DNA of 64,000 nucleotides from Rhodoblastus sp963713695. Lineage in GTDB: Bacteria > Pseudomonadota > Alphaproteobacteria > Rhizobiales > Beijerinckiaceae. How positions within the stretch are numbered: the stretch's first letter is position 1; every line of letters begins with the position of its first letter. The position numbers and the translations under genes were made by a program. Below, piece by piece: positions 46,641-55,877 of the stretch. The notes beneath the pieces are model-generated. The model was not told where the DNA came from. It saw nothing but the letters and a program-made list of their open reading frames with translations, and did no database searches. The DNA is taken from positions 201,973 to 265,972 of the forward strand of contig CAVQMU010000006.1 of NCBI GenBank assembly GCA_963713695.1, given 5' to 3'.

Positions 46641-47423
46641 TCAAGGTTCGGACGGCTTTTCCGGCATTTCCCGAAGCGCGTCTTGTGGCTCAACTTCCTC
46701 GGGCTCGTCGGGCAGGTCGGCGGCGAAAGCTTCTTCCAGCGGTTCGTCGCCGAGCGGCTCCTCGTCCTCGGCCAGGGCAAAATCGTCATTGGGCTGCGGC
46801 ACGCCAAACCCCTTGGGCAGGCGCCCGTCAAACAGGCCCGCGCCCTTGAGTTCGTCGAGTCCGGGCAGGTCCGAAATCTGCTCCAGTCCGAAATGCAGCA
46901 AGAATTTTTCCGTGGTCCCGTAGGTGACCGGTCGGCCGGGCGCGCGGCGGCGGCCGCGCAAGCGCACCCAACCGGTCTCGAGCAGCACGTCCATCGTGCC
47001 CTTTGACAGGGCCACGCCGCGAATATCCTCGATTTCCGCGCGGGTCGCCGGCTGGTGATAGGCGATGATCGCCAAAGTCTCCATGGCGGCGCGCGAGAGT
47101 TTTCGTGTTTCGGTCTTTTCGCGCTGCAGGGCCCAGGCGAGATCGGGCGCCGTGCGGAAGATCCACTTCGCGCCGACGCGAACAAGCTGGATGCCGCGTC
47201 CAAAATATTCGGCCTTCAGAAAGGCCAGCGCCGGAGCGAGATCGGCGCCTTCCGGCAGCCGCCGCACCATTTCCTCTTCGCTCAGCGGCTCGACGGAGGC
47301 GAAAATCAGGGCTTCGCATATGCGCATGGTCTCGCGCTGCGCCTCGTCGGGTTTTTCGCGCGCGACATGGGCGGCCGCCTCATGCGCCGCGAGATCGAAC
47401 AGCTTGTCCTGCTCTTCCGACAT
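46641..47423 (-). CDS. scpB: ScpB, segregation and condensation protein B
   Basis: 260 residues with two winged-helix domains: ICEALIFASVEPLSEEEM, LSRAAMETLAIIAYHQPATRAEIEDIRGV and TGWVRLRGRRRAPGRPVTYG. The Asp/Glu-rich C-terminal extension is common in this group. ScpB pairs with ScpA and SMC to compact chromosomes. It starts three bases after the scpA stop. Confidence 0.95.
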   Translation of the reverse strand: MSEEQDKLFDLAAHEAAAHVAREKPDEAQRETMRICEALIFASVEPLSEEEMVRRLPEGADLAPALAFLKAEYFGRGIQLVRVGAKWIFRTAPDLAWALQREKTETRKLSRAAMETLAIIAYHQPATRAEIEDIRGVALSKGTMDVLLETGWVRLRGRRRAPGRPVTYGTTEKFLLHFGLEQISDLPGLDELKGAGLFDGRLPKGFGVPQPNDDFALAEDEEPLGDEPLEEAFAADLPDEPEEVEPQDALREMPEKPSEP

Positions 47424-47426
47424 CGA

Positions 47427-48236
47427 TTATTCCGCCGCCATTGCCGGCGGCGGCTCCTGCTCCTGCTTGCGGCGCAGCCAGATCGGCGCGAAGGCGCGGT
47501 CCTGCCGAAGGTCGATCAGGCCCTCCCGCACCATTTCAAGCGAGGCGGAAAAGGTCGAGGCGCGAACCGTGCGCGCCTGTTCCGGCTTGGCCGCCCAGGC
47601 GATCAGGTAATCGTCGAGCGCCGTCCATTCCATGGCCATGCCGACGAGACGTTCGAGCACCTCGCGCGCCTCCGCCAGCGACCAGACCTGCCGGTGCTTG
47701 ACGGAAACCAGGGAAAGCGCCTGTTTCTGCCGCTGCCGGGCGTAAGCGGCGAGCAGGTCGTAAATGCTGGCCTGGAAGCGCGCTGCATTGACCAGCTCCA
47801 GCCCCTCGGGGTTGCCACGCAAAAAATGGTCGGAGCCAAGCTGCGGGCGATCGAACAGCCGCGCCGACGCCGCGCGGATCGCCTGGAGACGGCGCAGCCT
47901 TTTGGCGAGGCTCGCGGCAAGCTCGACCGGATCGGGCTCTTCGGACTTGGGCGGGGCCGGCAGCAGCAGCCTCGACTTGAGATAGGCAAGCCAGGCCGCC
48001 ATCACCAGGTAATCGGCGGCCAGTTCGAGCCGGACCCGCCGCGCGGCCTCGATGAAATCGAGATATTGCTCCGCCAGGGCCAGGATCGAAATGCGGTTCA
48101 GGTCGACTTTCTGCCGCCGCGCAAGTTCGAGCAGCAGGTCAAGCGGACCTTCAAAACCATCGAGATCGACGCGGAAAGCCTCTTCCCGGTCGTCCTCGAA
48201 TTCCGCCGCCTGCCAATCGTCGCCTGTCGAGGCCAT
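47427..48236 (-). CDS. scpA: ScpA, segregation and condensation protein A (kleisin)
   Basis: 269 residues with the kleisin N terminus FRVDLDGFEGPLDLLLELAR and KVDLNRISILALAEQYL, then YLVMAAWLAYLKSRLLLP and a C-terminal winged helix (VASTFSASLEMVREGLIDL region). It bridges the SMC heads with ScpB. In related genomes scpA follows nagZ directly; here the repeat-protein gene lies between. Confidence 0.95.
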   Translation of the reverse strand: MASTGDDWQAAEFEDDREEAFRVDLDGFEGPLDLLLELARRQKVDLNRISILALAEQYLDFIEAARRVRLELAADYLVMAAWLAYLKSRLLLPAPPKSEEPDPVELAASLAKRLRRLQAIRAASARLFDRPQLGSDHFLRGNPEGLELVNAARFQASIYDLLAAYARQRQKQALSLVSVKHRQVWSLAEAREVLERLVGMAMEWTALDDYLIAWAAKPEQARTVRASTFSASLEMVREGLIDLRQDRAFAPIWLRRKQEQEPPPAMAAE

Positions 48237-48359
48237 GAAGCTCCGCCGAATCGAATCACCGCGCTAAAATTGGGTAAATCGCTCGCTAGCTGCAAGAAGG
48301 GAAACGCATTTTGGCGGCGGGTCCACAGTTTCCAAGTAAAAGCGGGGGCGCTGCCGCCT

Positions 48360-49916
48360 TCAGCCGAAATGGAATTGCGACGCCGACAAAGTTGTCGCCG
48401 TCACGTTCTTAAGGGTGATGGAATCGTTGGCGTCAAGCTTGATCAGCGTATCCGCGCCGGACTGGCTGACATGGCTTTTCAGCGCCGTCCAATTGGCGAA
48501 CAGGCTGGAGCTGATCTCGACACTGTCCGCCGAAGTGAAGCCGGTGACCGTGTCATGGCCGACAATCCAGTGGAAATCGAGCCAATCGCCGGCGCCGGCG
48601 AGCGCGATCGATTCATTGCCGCCGAAAATATCCAGCGCCTCGCCCGCGCCGTTCAATGTCGCCCAGTCCGACGACCCGTAAAGGCTGGCCCATTCGCTGG
48701 AGCCGGTCAGGGTTACAGCCTCATTGGCGCCGCTCAGGGTGGCCCATTCCGTCGAGCCGTTCAGCGTGATCCACTCGCTCGAGCCGTTGGCCCAGAGCGC
48801 CTCGCTGGAGCCACTCAGCGTCGCCCATTCCGTCGCGCCGTTGATCGTGACCCATTCCCCGGAGCCACTGGCCCAGAGCGACTCATCGGAGCCGCCCAGC
48901 GTGCCCCATTCGGTGGCGCCGTCCAGCGAAACCCATTCCGAGCCCTGGTTGGCCGTGGCGGCGCTGTTGGAGCCCTTGACCGTCGCCCATTCGGTCGTGC
49001 CGCTGAGCGTGATCCATTCCGAACCGCCATTGCCCGTCACGGCCTGGTTCGCGCCGGACAGCGCCGCCCATTCGGTCGCGCCGTTCAGCGTCACCCATTC
49101 GGACGACCCGGAGGCGAAAACGGAATCGCCCGCCCCAGCGGCCGTCGCGAATGAATTCGAACCGGACAGGTTCACCACGTCCCAGCCGCCGGAGACATTG
49201 GCCGTGCTGCCGGCGCCGGACATATTGACGGTGTTGTCATTGCCGGAAATATTAGTGCTCGACCCCGCCGACGAACCCGCCGAAGACGCGCCGGACACGG
49301 CATCCACCTGGGCGAAGCCGCCATAATTGTCCCAGACCAGGGCGACGGTCTGGAAGCCAGTGGACGTCGGCAAGATTGCGGTGATCGACCAGGACCCGTC
49401 TGCCTGAACGACGGCGGAGCCGAGTACGGTCGAGAAATTCTTCAATAGCACCGTTTCGCCGACGACAACAGCCGGGCCGCTGTCGGTGGCGGTTCCGGTG
49501 ACGGTTTGCGCGCCCGAACTGTTGGCGGCGGAAACATTGGTCACCGTCAGCACCGGCGGCACATTGTAAAAAGCAATGCCGGTGTCTTCGGCCACGGCGC
49601 TGGAGCTGAGAACATTGCCGGAACCGTCGGTGATTGAACCGGTATATCCTATCACCTTCAAATCGGACGTCGCGGCGTCTCCGACGCCTGGCGAATAGAC
49701 GAAGTTCATCCCCGCGCCGCCAACTTCATAAGTGGCCGTGGCGCCATTGCTTAGGTTTAGAACTGTGCCAGTGGCGACCGTCAAAGGCTCGTTGGCGAGA
49801 TAATCGAAGGCAAGCGGCGTGCCTACGCCAAGATCGTCAGGGTTGTTGTTTGGGTTGGTGTTGAATTGCGTGAAAGAAGTGATCTGCGGGAGCAGCAATG
49901 TCGGCAGGTCGGCCAA
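48360..49916 (-). CDS. Trp-rich nonapeptide-repeat protein with a type I secretion-like C terminus
   Basis: 518 residues without an N-terminal signal peptide. Residues 1-120 are Asn/Gly/Thr-rich; 120-205 resemble an Ig-like segment (PPVLTVTNVSA, DGSWSITAILP). Residues 223-447 are 25 consecutive nonapeptides with consensus [LI]xG[AS]xEW[AVI]T; six fit a 27-residue super-repeat (272-433). The last 65 residues (GHDTVTGFTSADSVEI, DTLIKLDANDSITLKNV, SASQFHFG) look like C-terminal signals of type I-secreted RTX-like proteins. The repeats lack the GGxGxDxLx calcium motif, so the solenoid would be a beta-roll relative with a Trp ladder. A secreted adhesin or matrix protein is a guess. No ABC exporter is nearby. 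Confidence 0.7.
   Translation of the reverse strand: MADLPTLLLPQITSFTQFNTNPNNNPDDLGVGTPLAFDYLANEPLTVATGTVLNLSNGATATYEVGGAGMNFVYSPGVGDAATSDLKVIGYTGSITDGSGNVLSSSAVAEDTGIAFYNVPPVLTVTNVSAANSSGAQTVTGTATDSGPAVVVGETVLLKNFSTVLGSAVVQADGSWSITAILPTSTGFQTVALVWDNYGGFAQVDAVSGASSAGSSAGSSTNISGNDNTVNMSGAGSTANVSGGWDVVNLSGSNSFATAAGAGDSVFASGSSEWVTLNGATEWAALSGANQAVTGNGGSEWITLSGTTEWATVKGSNSAATANQGSEWVSLDGATEWGTLGGSDESLWASGSGEWVTINGATEWATLSGSSEALWANGSSEWITLNGSTEWATLSGANEAVTLTGSSEWASLYGSSDWATLNGAGEALDIFGGNESIALAGAGDWLDFHWIVGHDTVTGFTSADSVEISSSLFANWTALKSHVSQSGADTLIKLDANDSITLKNVTATTLSASQFHFG
48618..49103 (-). repeat. Six 81-bp tandem coding repeats
   Basis: Within the repeat protein, residues 272-433 are six units of 27 residues, each three nonapeptides, for example SEWITLNGS, TEWATLSGA, NEAVTLTGS. 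At the DNA level they appear as degenerate 81-bp repeats, on the plus strand as recurring GCCCATTC and GATCCATTC/GACCCATTC. The wider nonapeptide array covers 48576-49250. Confidence 0.85.
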
Positions 49917-50073
49917 GGCAATAATCCTCTGTTCGAATCCGAGTGGAAATAACGCAGCAATTCCATAGGCAATTAACTGAGGCGCCGCGCCCCGTCAATT
50001 GACATGGGTAACGCCCGACCGACTGCTATTTGCGACAAGTCCGGGGATTGGAAACCGACGCGCGAAGCGCGTC

Positions 50074-51078
50074 TCACGCCTTCGCGCCAAACGCCCGGGC
50101 CAGCCTTTCGCGCGCTTCCGCGACATCGAAACCAACCGCGGCTTTTTCTTGCGCCACCCTTGCCCGCGCCGCCTGCACGCGCTCAAGCGCCTTGCCCGCC
50201 AATTTCGGCGCGGCTTCGGCCACTGGCGCGGCCTCCGCAAGATCGCCGTTGCAATGCAGGCCCAGGTCGACCCCGGCGTCGAAGCATTTTTTGGCGCGCT
50301 CGAAAAAACTTCCCGTCAGCGCATGCATCGACAGGTCGTCGGTCATCAGCAGGCCATCAAACCCGATTTCGCCGCGCACGATCTCGCCGATCACCTTCGC
50401 CGATTGCGTGGCGGGATTGGCCGGGTCAAGCGCCTGATAGACCACATGGGCGGTCATGGCCGCCGGCAGGCCCGCATTGGCCTTGAAGGGCGCGAAATCG
50501 CGCGCCAATTCGGCGCGGCTGGCGGCAACCAGCGGCAATTCCTTGTGGGAATCCGCAAAGGCGCGGCCGTGGCCGGGAATGTGCTTCATCACTGGAAGCA
50601 CGCCCCCGCGCATGAGACCGCGCGCGGCTGCGGCGCCGAACCGCGCGACCGCTTCAGGCGTGCGCCCGTAGGCGCGGTCGCCGATCACGTCATGGGCTCC
50701 GTCCACGGGCGTGTCGAGCACCGGCAGGCAATCGACGTCAATGCCCAGTTCAAGAAGGTCTTCGGCCATCAGCCGCGCCGAAAGTTCGGCCAGCGCCTCG
50801 CCCTCGTCATGCGCGCCGAAGCGCGCCGCCGCAGGATAGGCGGGCCAGTGCGGAGCGCTGAGACGCTGCACGCGGCCGCCTTCCTGATCGACCAGGACCG
50901 CGGCCTCGTCGCCGACAATGCTGCGGAAATCCTCTGTCAGCGCCTTGATCTGCGCGGGACTCTCGACATTGCGGCGAAACAGGATCAGGCCCCATGGGCG
51001 CGCCTCGCGAAAAAAGGCGCGCTCGTCGGCCGAAAGCGAAACGCCGGCGCAGCCGGCGATGAAGGCGAGGAAAGTCAT
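50074..51078 (-). CDS. nagZ: NagZ-type beta-N-acetylhexosaminidase
   Basis: 334 residues from MTFLAFIAGCAG. Family-3 glycosidase signatures: GLILFRRNVESPAQI, VDQEGGRVQRL, the catalytic-loop motif KHIPGHGRAFADSHKELP, and LLMTDDLSMHAL with the nucleophile aspartate. It releases GlcNAc from muropeptides during peptidoglycan recycling in the cytoplasm. The frame extends 18 codons further upstream without support. It follows the SPOR gene. Confidence 0.93.
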   Translation of the reverse strand: MTFLAFIAGCAGVSLSADERAFFREARPWGLILFRRNVESPAQIKALTEDFRSIVGDEAAVLVDQEGGRVQRLSAPHWPAYPAAARFGAHDEGEALAELSARLMAEDLLELGIDVDCLPVLDTPVDGAHDVIGDRAYGRTPEAVARFGAAAARGLMRGGVLPVMKHIPGHGRAFADSHKELPLVAASRAELARDFAPFKANAGLPAAMTAHVVYQALDPANPATQSAKVIGEIVRGEIGFDGLLMTDDLSMHALTGSFFERAKKCFDAGVDLGLHCNGDLAEAAPVAEAAPKLAGKALERVQAARARVAQEKAAVGFDVAEARERLARAFGAKA

Positions 51079-51144
51079 TCCATTTTTCCGCGTTCGCTCA
51101 TGGCCATGGCCGCAGGTTTCAGCTGCGGCCATGCCATCGGCGCG

Positions 51145-52533
51145 TCAGTTCTTGGCGACGAAGCAATTGCCGCCCTGCCCCTTGATGGCGGAGCACATGG
51201 ATTGGGCCGCGGCCTGCGTCAGGTGGCCGACGCGGACGCGGTAGATCGTCTTTTCGCCAACCTTGGCCTCCACGAAAGTGGGAAGCCGGCCCTTGAGCGC
51301 CGAGGCATATTTCGCGCCCAGCTTGTTGGCGGCGGCGCGGGCCTCCGACTGCACTGGCGAGCCGGCGAGCTGAACCGCGAAAACCCCGGTCTCGCCGCCG
51401 ATTTGCTCCTCGGGTTCAGGCTTGGCGGCAGGCTTGCTGGCCGCGGGCCTGGGCGTATGCGCCGGCGGCGCGGCGGCCACCCTTTCGGCAATTTTCACCG
51501 GAGGCGTTGACGGCTGCGCAGGCTTTGCCGCGGGCGATGGCGCCGAGGGAATGGCGGGAGTGAGGACGCCGCCCGTGGGCGAAGGCATGGAGGCGAGGCT
51601 CGGCAGGCCGCGCGCCGCTTGCGGTTTCGGCTCGGGACCATTGGCGAGGCTGCCGTCCGAGCGGATCGAGATGGTCCTGACCTTCTTTGGCGGCGGGAAG
51701 ATCGCGTCGCCCTGCGGGGCGGCGGCCGCCACGGCGGCGACAGGCGCCGGCGGGGTCGGAAGGTTGCTGGCCGGGCCGACGACGCGCGCCGCCTTGACGG
51801 CCTCGCCAAGATCGGCCGGCTGCTCGGCCTTGCTGACGACCTTGGCGACGTTGCCGTCGTCCTTGCGATCGAACAGGGTCTGCGAATTGGCGCTGGAGGA
51901 AGTGTCGGCCTGTTCCGGCTTGATCCTGGCCGGATCGCTGTCGGCCTGAATGGTCACAACCTCGTGCGGGCCGGATTTGGAGCGCATGACCAGCGTGCCG
52001 CCGATCGCGGCGACGCCGGCGAGCAGAAGCGCCGCCATGCCGTAGACAACCCTGCGACGCCCGGCCGGAGCGGCCGGCGCCCGCTGCGCGGCGGGCTCAT
52101 ACTGGCCGGCCCAGTCCGGTTCGTCCCCCGCGCTGACCGCGGGATCGCTCCATTCCACTTCCGATCCATTATAGGCCGGCTCCTGCGCGAAAAAATGCGG
52201 CTGCGCGTCGTGAGCGTCCTGCTCCGCGGGGGCGGGCTTGGCATGGAAAAGCAGATCTTCCGAAAAATAGGGTTCATGCGGCGCATGAAGCGGATCCTGA
52301 TGCGCGTTCTGTTCCTTGCGCAGGTCGGAAATCGCCGATTGGGCGCGGAACAGGGCTTCGAACGGATCTTCGCGTTTGGCCGCCCCTTCGCCGCCAACGA
52401 GTTGGGCGAGCTCGGCCAGGGGATCGGGCTTCTCGGCTTGCGCCGGGCGGGGCGCCGGCGCGGCGGCGCGCAGGCGGCGTTCAAACTCGTCCAGTTCTAT
52501 GCCCGGTTGAAACTTCGCGGCATACTCACCCAT
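51145..52533 (-). CDS. SPOR-domain cell-division-type membrane protein
   Basis: 462 residues from MGEYAAKFQPGIELDEF. A cytoplasmic N-terminal part is followed by one membrane helix (VVYGMAALLLAGVAAIGGTL, about 162-184), a long Pro/Ala-rich periplasmic linker, and a SPOR domain near 385-458 (FAVQLAGSPVQSEARAAANK, TIYRVRVGHLTQAAAQSMC). SPOR domains bind denuded septal peptidoglycan. The position between argS and nagZ is usual for this order. Confidence 0.88.
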   Translation of the reverse strand: MGEYAAKFQPGIELDEFERRLRAAAPAPRPAQAEKPDPLAELAQLVGGEGAAKREDPFEALFRAQSAISDLRKEQNAHQDPLHAPHEPYFSEDLLFHAKPAPAEQDAHDAQPHFFAQEPAYNGSEVEWSDPAVSAGDEPDWAGQYEPAAQRAPAAPAGRRRVVYGMAALLLAGVAAIGGTLVMRSKSGPHEVVTIQADSDPARIKPEQADTSSSANSQTLFDRKDDGNVAKVVSKAEQPADLGEAVKAARVVGPASNLPTPPAPVAAVAAAAPQGDAIFPPPKKVRTISIRSDGSLANGPEPKPQAARGLPSLASMPSPTGGVLTPAIPSAPSPAAKPAQPSTPPVKIAERVAAAPPAHTPRPAASKPAAKPEPEEQIGGETGVFAVQLAGSPVQSEARAAANKLGAKYASALKGRLPTFVEAKVGEKTIYRVRVGHLTQAAAQSMCSAIKGQGGNCFVAKN

Positions 52534-52608
52534 GGCGCACCCTCGCAAATACAAACTACCGGAACGAGAGGCCCATGGCTATAACCTGGCTTTACGCTGA
52601 GCAAGAAC

Positions 52609-54387
52609 TCAGCGCATCTCTTCCGGCGCTCCAACACCCAATACCGACAATCCGGACGCCAGAATTTTGATTAACCCTGTGACAAGAGCCAGCCTGGCGC
52701 AGGTCAAATCTCTACTATCTTGATTAACAAAGCGTAATTGAGGCTGATCTTTGCCGCGATTCCAGTGGGAATGGAAAAACGCAGAGAGTTCCTGAAGGTA
52801 GAACGCCAGACGATGCGGTTCGTGCGCCGCTGCGGCGCTCTCTATAACACGCGGATATTGCGCCAGATATTTGACGAGAGCCTGTTCGCTTTCGTCCGAC
52901 AGCAAGGCAAGGTCGGACGCCGCGAGCCTTGCCGCCGAAAGGTCCATGTCCGGGAAAGCCGCAAGCCCCTGCCGCAGCGCCGAATGGGCGCGGGCATGGG
53001 CATATTGCACGTAGAAGACGGGATTGTCCTTCGATTGCTCGATCACCCGCGCCAGGTCGAATTCGAGCGGTGCGTCATTCTTGCGCGTCAGCATCATGAA
53101 GCGCACCGCGTCGACGCCGACCTCGTCCACCACTTCGCGCAATGTCACGAAGTCGCCGGAACGCTTCGACATTTTGACGGGCTCGCCGTCGCGCATCAGC
53201 TTGACCATCTGGCACAGCTTGACGTCGAGCGCGCATTTGCCGCCGGACAAAGCTGCGACGGCCGCGCTCATCCGTTTCACGTAACCGCCATGGTCGGCGC
53301 CCCAGACATCGACCAGGACGTCATAGCCGGCCTCGATCTTTTTCCGGTGATAGGCGATATCGGAGGCAAAATAGGTAAAGGCGCCGTCGGATTTTTTCAG
53401 GGGACGGTCGACGTCGTCGCCGTAGGAGGTGGATTTGAACAGGGTCTGCTCGCGGTCTTCCCAATCCTCCGGCAATTGGCCCTTGGGCGGCGGCAGGCGG
53501 CCCTCGTAGACGAGGTTTTTCGCGCGCAGGTCGGCTATGGCCGCCTCCACGTCGGAAACGCCGTTCTGCTTCACATGCAGCGAGCGCTCGGAAAAGAACA
53601 CTTCATGCGTGATGTTGAGCGCGGCGAGATCGTCGCGGATCATCGCCATCATCGCGTCGATGGCCGCTTCCCGCACCGGCGCGAGCCAGTCGGCCTCGGT
53701 TTTTCCACGCAAGGCGTCGCCAAATTTTACAGCCAGCGCGGCGCCGACGGGCTTCAGGTAGTCGCCGGGATAAAGGCCTTCCGGCATGGTCACGCTGTCG
53801 CCCAGCTCCTCGAGATAACGAAGATAGGCCGAGCGGGCGAGAACATCGACCTGCGCGCCGGCGTCGTTGATGTAATATTCGCGCGTCACACGCGATCCCG
53901 CAAATTCCATCAGGCCGGCGAGCGCGTCGCCGAACACCGCCCCGCGCCCGTGGCCGACGTGCATGGGCCCGGTGGGATTGGCCGAGACAAATTCGACATT
54001 GACTTTTTGCGCCGCCACCCGTCCCGACGCGCCGCGCCCGAAATCGCCGCCTTCGACCAGGATGACGCGCAAAATGTCGGCGAAGACGCGCGGCTTGAGG
54101 CGAATGTTGAGAAAGCCCGGCCCCGCCACCTCCGCCTGAGCGACATCGGGCTCCTGGGTGAGTTCAAACGCCAGTTCCGTCGCAAGCTGGCGCGGATTTG
54201 GATAAAACGCCTTGACGTCCCTGGCGAAGACCATGGCGGCGTTGCAGGCGAGATCGCCAAGGCTCGCGTCGCGCGGCGGTTCGACGACGAAACGCTGGCT
54301 ATCAAGGCCCGGCGGCAGGCGCCCCTCCCTCGCGTACCTCTCGAGAATGGCGGCGATGCGGGCGTGGAACTCGGCGTAAACATTCAT
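52609..54387 (-). CDS. argS: Arginyl-tRNA synthetase
   Basis: 592 residues from MNVYAEFHARIAAILERYA. The class I signature HVGHGRGAVFGD (HIGH equivalent, residues 143-146) follows NPTGPM, and VKMSKRSGDFVTL is the KMSKS loop. The C-terminal DALR-type anticodon domain is complete. It charges tRNA-Arg. It is the first gene of the argS-SPOR-nagZ order. Confidence 0.97.
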   Translation of the reverse strand: MNVYAEFHARIAAILERYAREGRLPPGLDSQRFVVEPPRDASLGDLACNAAMVFARDVKAFYPNPRQLATELAFELTQEPDVAQAEVAGPGFLNIRLKPRVFADILRVILVEGGDFGRGASGRVAAQKVNVEFVSANPTGPMHVGHGRGAVFGDALAGLMEFAGSRVTREYYINDAGAQVDVLARSAYLRYLEELGDSVTMPEGLYPGDYLKPVGAALAVKFGDALRGKTEADWLAPVREAAIDAMMAMIRDDLAALNITHEVFFSERSLHVKQNGVSDVEAAIADLRAKNLVYEGRLPPPKGQLPEDWEDREQTLFKSTSYGDDVDRPLKKSDGAFTYFASDIAYHRKKIEAGYDVLVDVWGADHGGYVKRMSAAVAALSGGKCALDVKLCQMVKLMRDGEPVKMSKRSGDFVTLREVVDEVGVDAVRFMMLTRKNDAPLEFDLARVIEQSKDNPVFYVQYAHARAHSALRQGLAAFPDMDLSAARLAASDLALLSDESEQALVKYLAQYPRVIESAAAAHEPHRLAFYLQELSAFFHSHWNRGKDQPQLRFVNQDSRDLTCARLALVTGLIKILASGLSVLGVGAPEEMR

Positions 54388-54488
54388 TCGGGCGGCCCCA
54401 GAAATCGGCATTAAGGGCGGGGCTAACGCAATTCGCAGGCGCCGTCAAAGTTTTGCGCGACTTCGCACCGTTTTGGCCTCGGGCGGGC

Positions 54489-54861
54489 TCAGTCGTGGCG
54501 GACGCACCTTTTGACAAAGGAAAGAAGCCGTCCTTCGTCGATCGGCTTTTTCAAGGTTTCGACGCAAACTTGCGCGGCGTTCGATGCCAGTGCCGAGGAA
54601 AACCAGCCGGAAATCAGCAAAACCGGAACGATGCTTCCCTCCCGGCGGATTTCGAACGGTCAATTCAAGCCCTGTCATGCCGGGCATGACCTGATCCACG
54701 ATGAGGCACGCCGGAGAGCTTGGGCTGGAGGCGAAAAAGGCTTCAGCCGAGTCGTAGGCTCGGACCTCGTAGCCCGCGGCCGAGAGCAGCATGGCCAGGG
54801 AGTCCCGCACGCCCTCATCGTCGTCGACAATTGCGACATGGTCCTTAAGCAGGGGCATCAT
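54489..54861 (-). CDS. Single-domain response regulator, interrupted by one single-base insertion
   Basis: About 123 residues when one T is removed from the run near 54650-54652. The receiver pattern is VAIVDDDEGVRDSLAMLL, the phospho-acceptor in LIVDQVMPGMTGLEL, then after the frameshift PVLLISGW and a lysine in ETLKKPIDEGRLLSFV. There is no output domain, as in FixJ-type stand-alone receivers. The ATG overlaps the stop of the PAS/Cys-cluster gene by one base (TGATG), so the two are translationally coupled. Confidence 0.75.
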
Positions 54862-55610
54862 CAGTCCAGGTCATTGCTCAGGCCGACCGCGCGATCGCAT
54901 TTATCGCGACCTCGCAAGCCGCCGAATTGGCCTGTCGCCGCCTTCGCTTGCAGCGACGGCTTCACGACGCGTTCGAAACAGTCCTTGCAGACTGCATGGC
55001 TGACGGAAATCTCCGTGCCGCCGCCGCGCCGATAATAGTCGGCAGGCTCCATCCACTCGGGCTCCCCAAACGAGCCTTTTTCCTGGGGCAAGCAGACCTT
55101 CTGGCAGTAGGAGCACAATCTGACGATTGGCCTCCCCAAAGGCGCCTCGCCCCGTCCCGTGAGCTTGTCGGCCGCGAACAGCGGCATCGGCACGCGCGGC
55201 GTCTCGCTGAGGACGATGGATTGGTAGAGCACCGCCACGGGCGCCTGTGCGCCGCGGAGCAATGACAGGGACATATGCATTCGGCGCTCGAGGTCGGGGG
55301 CGTCGCAGCGATAATCAAAACCCACCGCCTGTCGCCTGCCTTTCCAGACCGCATCATGCAATGCGCGAAATGCATCCCTGACTTCATCGCCATGCACATG
55401 CGAAAACAGGTTCGTTCCCACGGCCTTTTCAGGTTCCCAGGGCGCGAGAACTCCGTTGCGCTCCTCCTCCAGGAAGGGTCCGCGTGAAAATCGCAAGATC
55501 GTTCCGTCACGATCGACGGCGTAGGCGATTCCGAAAATGGCGTCGAAAATGACCTCAGGCGGAATTTCCAGGCTTGGCCGGGATCGCATGTCTATTCCAA
55601 ACCGCGACAA
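54861..55610 (-). CDS. PAS-domain protein with a C-terminal four-cysteine module
   Basis: 249 residues. A PAS-like domain (residues 20-140: VIFDAIFGIAYAVDRDGTIL, then FDYRCDAPDLERRMHMSLSL) is followed by CSYCQKVCLP, EWMEPADYYRRGG, SVSHAVCKDCFERVV. That C-terminal CxxC-x2-C ... W ... Y ... SH-x2-C-x2-C layout occurs at the end of several signalling proteins and may bind zinc. No kinase domain is present. The following receiver gene is coupled to it, suggesting a shared pathway. Confidence 0.65.
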   Translation of the reverse strand: MSRFGIDMRSRPSLEIPPEVIFDAIFGIAYAVDRDGTILRFSRGPFLEEERNGVLAPWEPEKAVGTNLFSHVHGDEVRDAFRALHDAVWKGRRQAVGFDYRCDAPDLERRMHMSLSLLRGAQAPVAVLYQSIVLSETPRVPMPLFAADKLTGRGEAPLGRPIVRLCSYCQKVCLPQEKGSFGEPEWMEPADYYRRGGGTEISVSHAVCKDCFERVVKPSLQAKAATGQFGGLRGRDKCDRAVGLSNDLD

Positions 55611-55877
55611 ATCGCCGTTAGCAGAAAAAACGCGTCGGTTGCAGACCGGCAGCAGGGCTTACCTTACGAAGGCAGAGGCGAACATGCTTTAATATCCGCT
55701 CTCTATAGCCAACAAACCGATTGTAGCGGCTCCGCACGCCGGATGCTTCCTCGTATTTATACGCACTGGTCGCCGAAGACGCCGCGGGTCAGCATCCTTC
55801 CAACCTTCAGCGGATGCACGAATTTCAGGGCGGCGAGACGGCAAGCCATTGTCGGTTGCGGCAACTACCAATCGTAA

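Noticed and set aside
47055..49154. A 699-codon plus-strand open frame opposite scpB, scpA and the repeat protein
   Set aside because: Its translation is Arg/Gly-rich with repeats that merely mirror the nonapeptide array; the minus-strand genes carry clear family motifs.
48576..49250. Regular repeats that could be mistaken for a CRISPR array
   Set aside because: The period is 27/81 bases in a continuous reading frame, the units are degenerate, there are no unique spacers and no cas genes.
52738..54414. A 558-codon plus-strand open frame opposite argS
   Set aside because: The argS reading is unambiguous, and the opposite frame is a compositional shadow.
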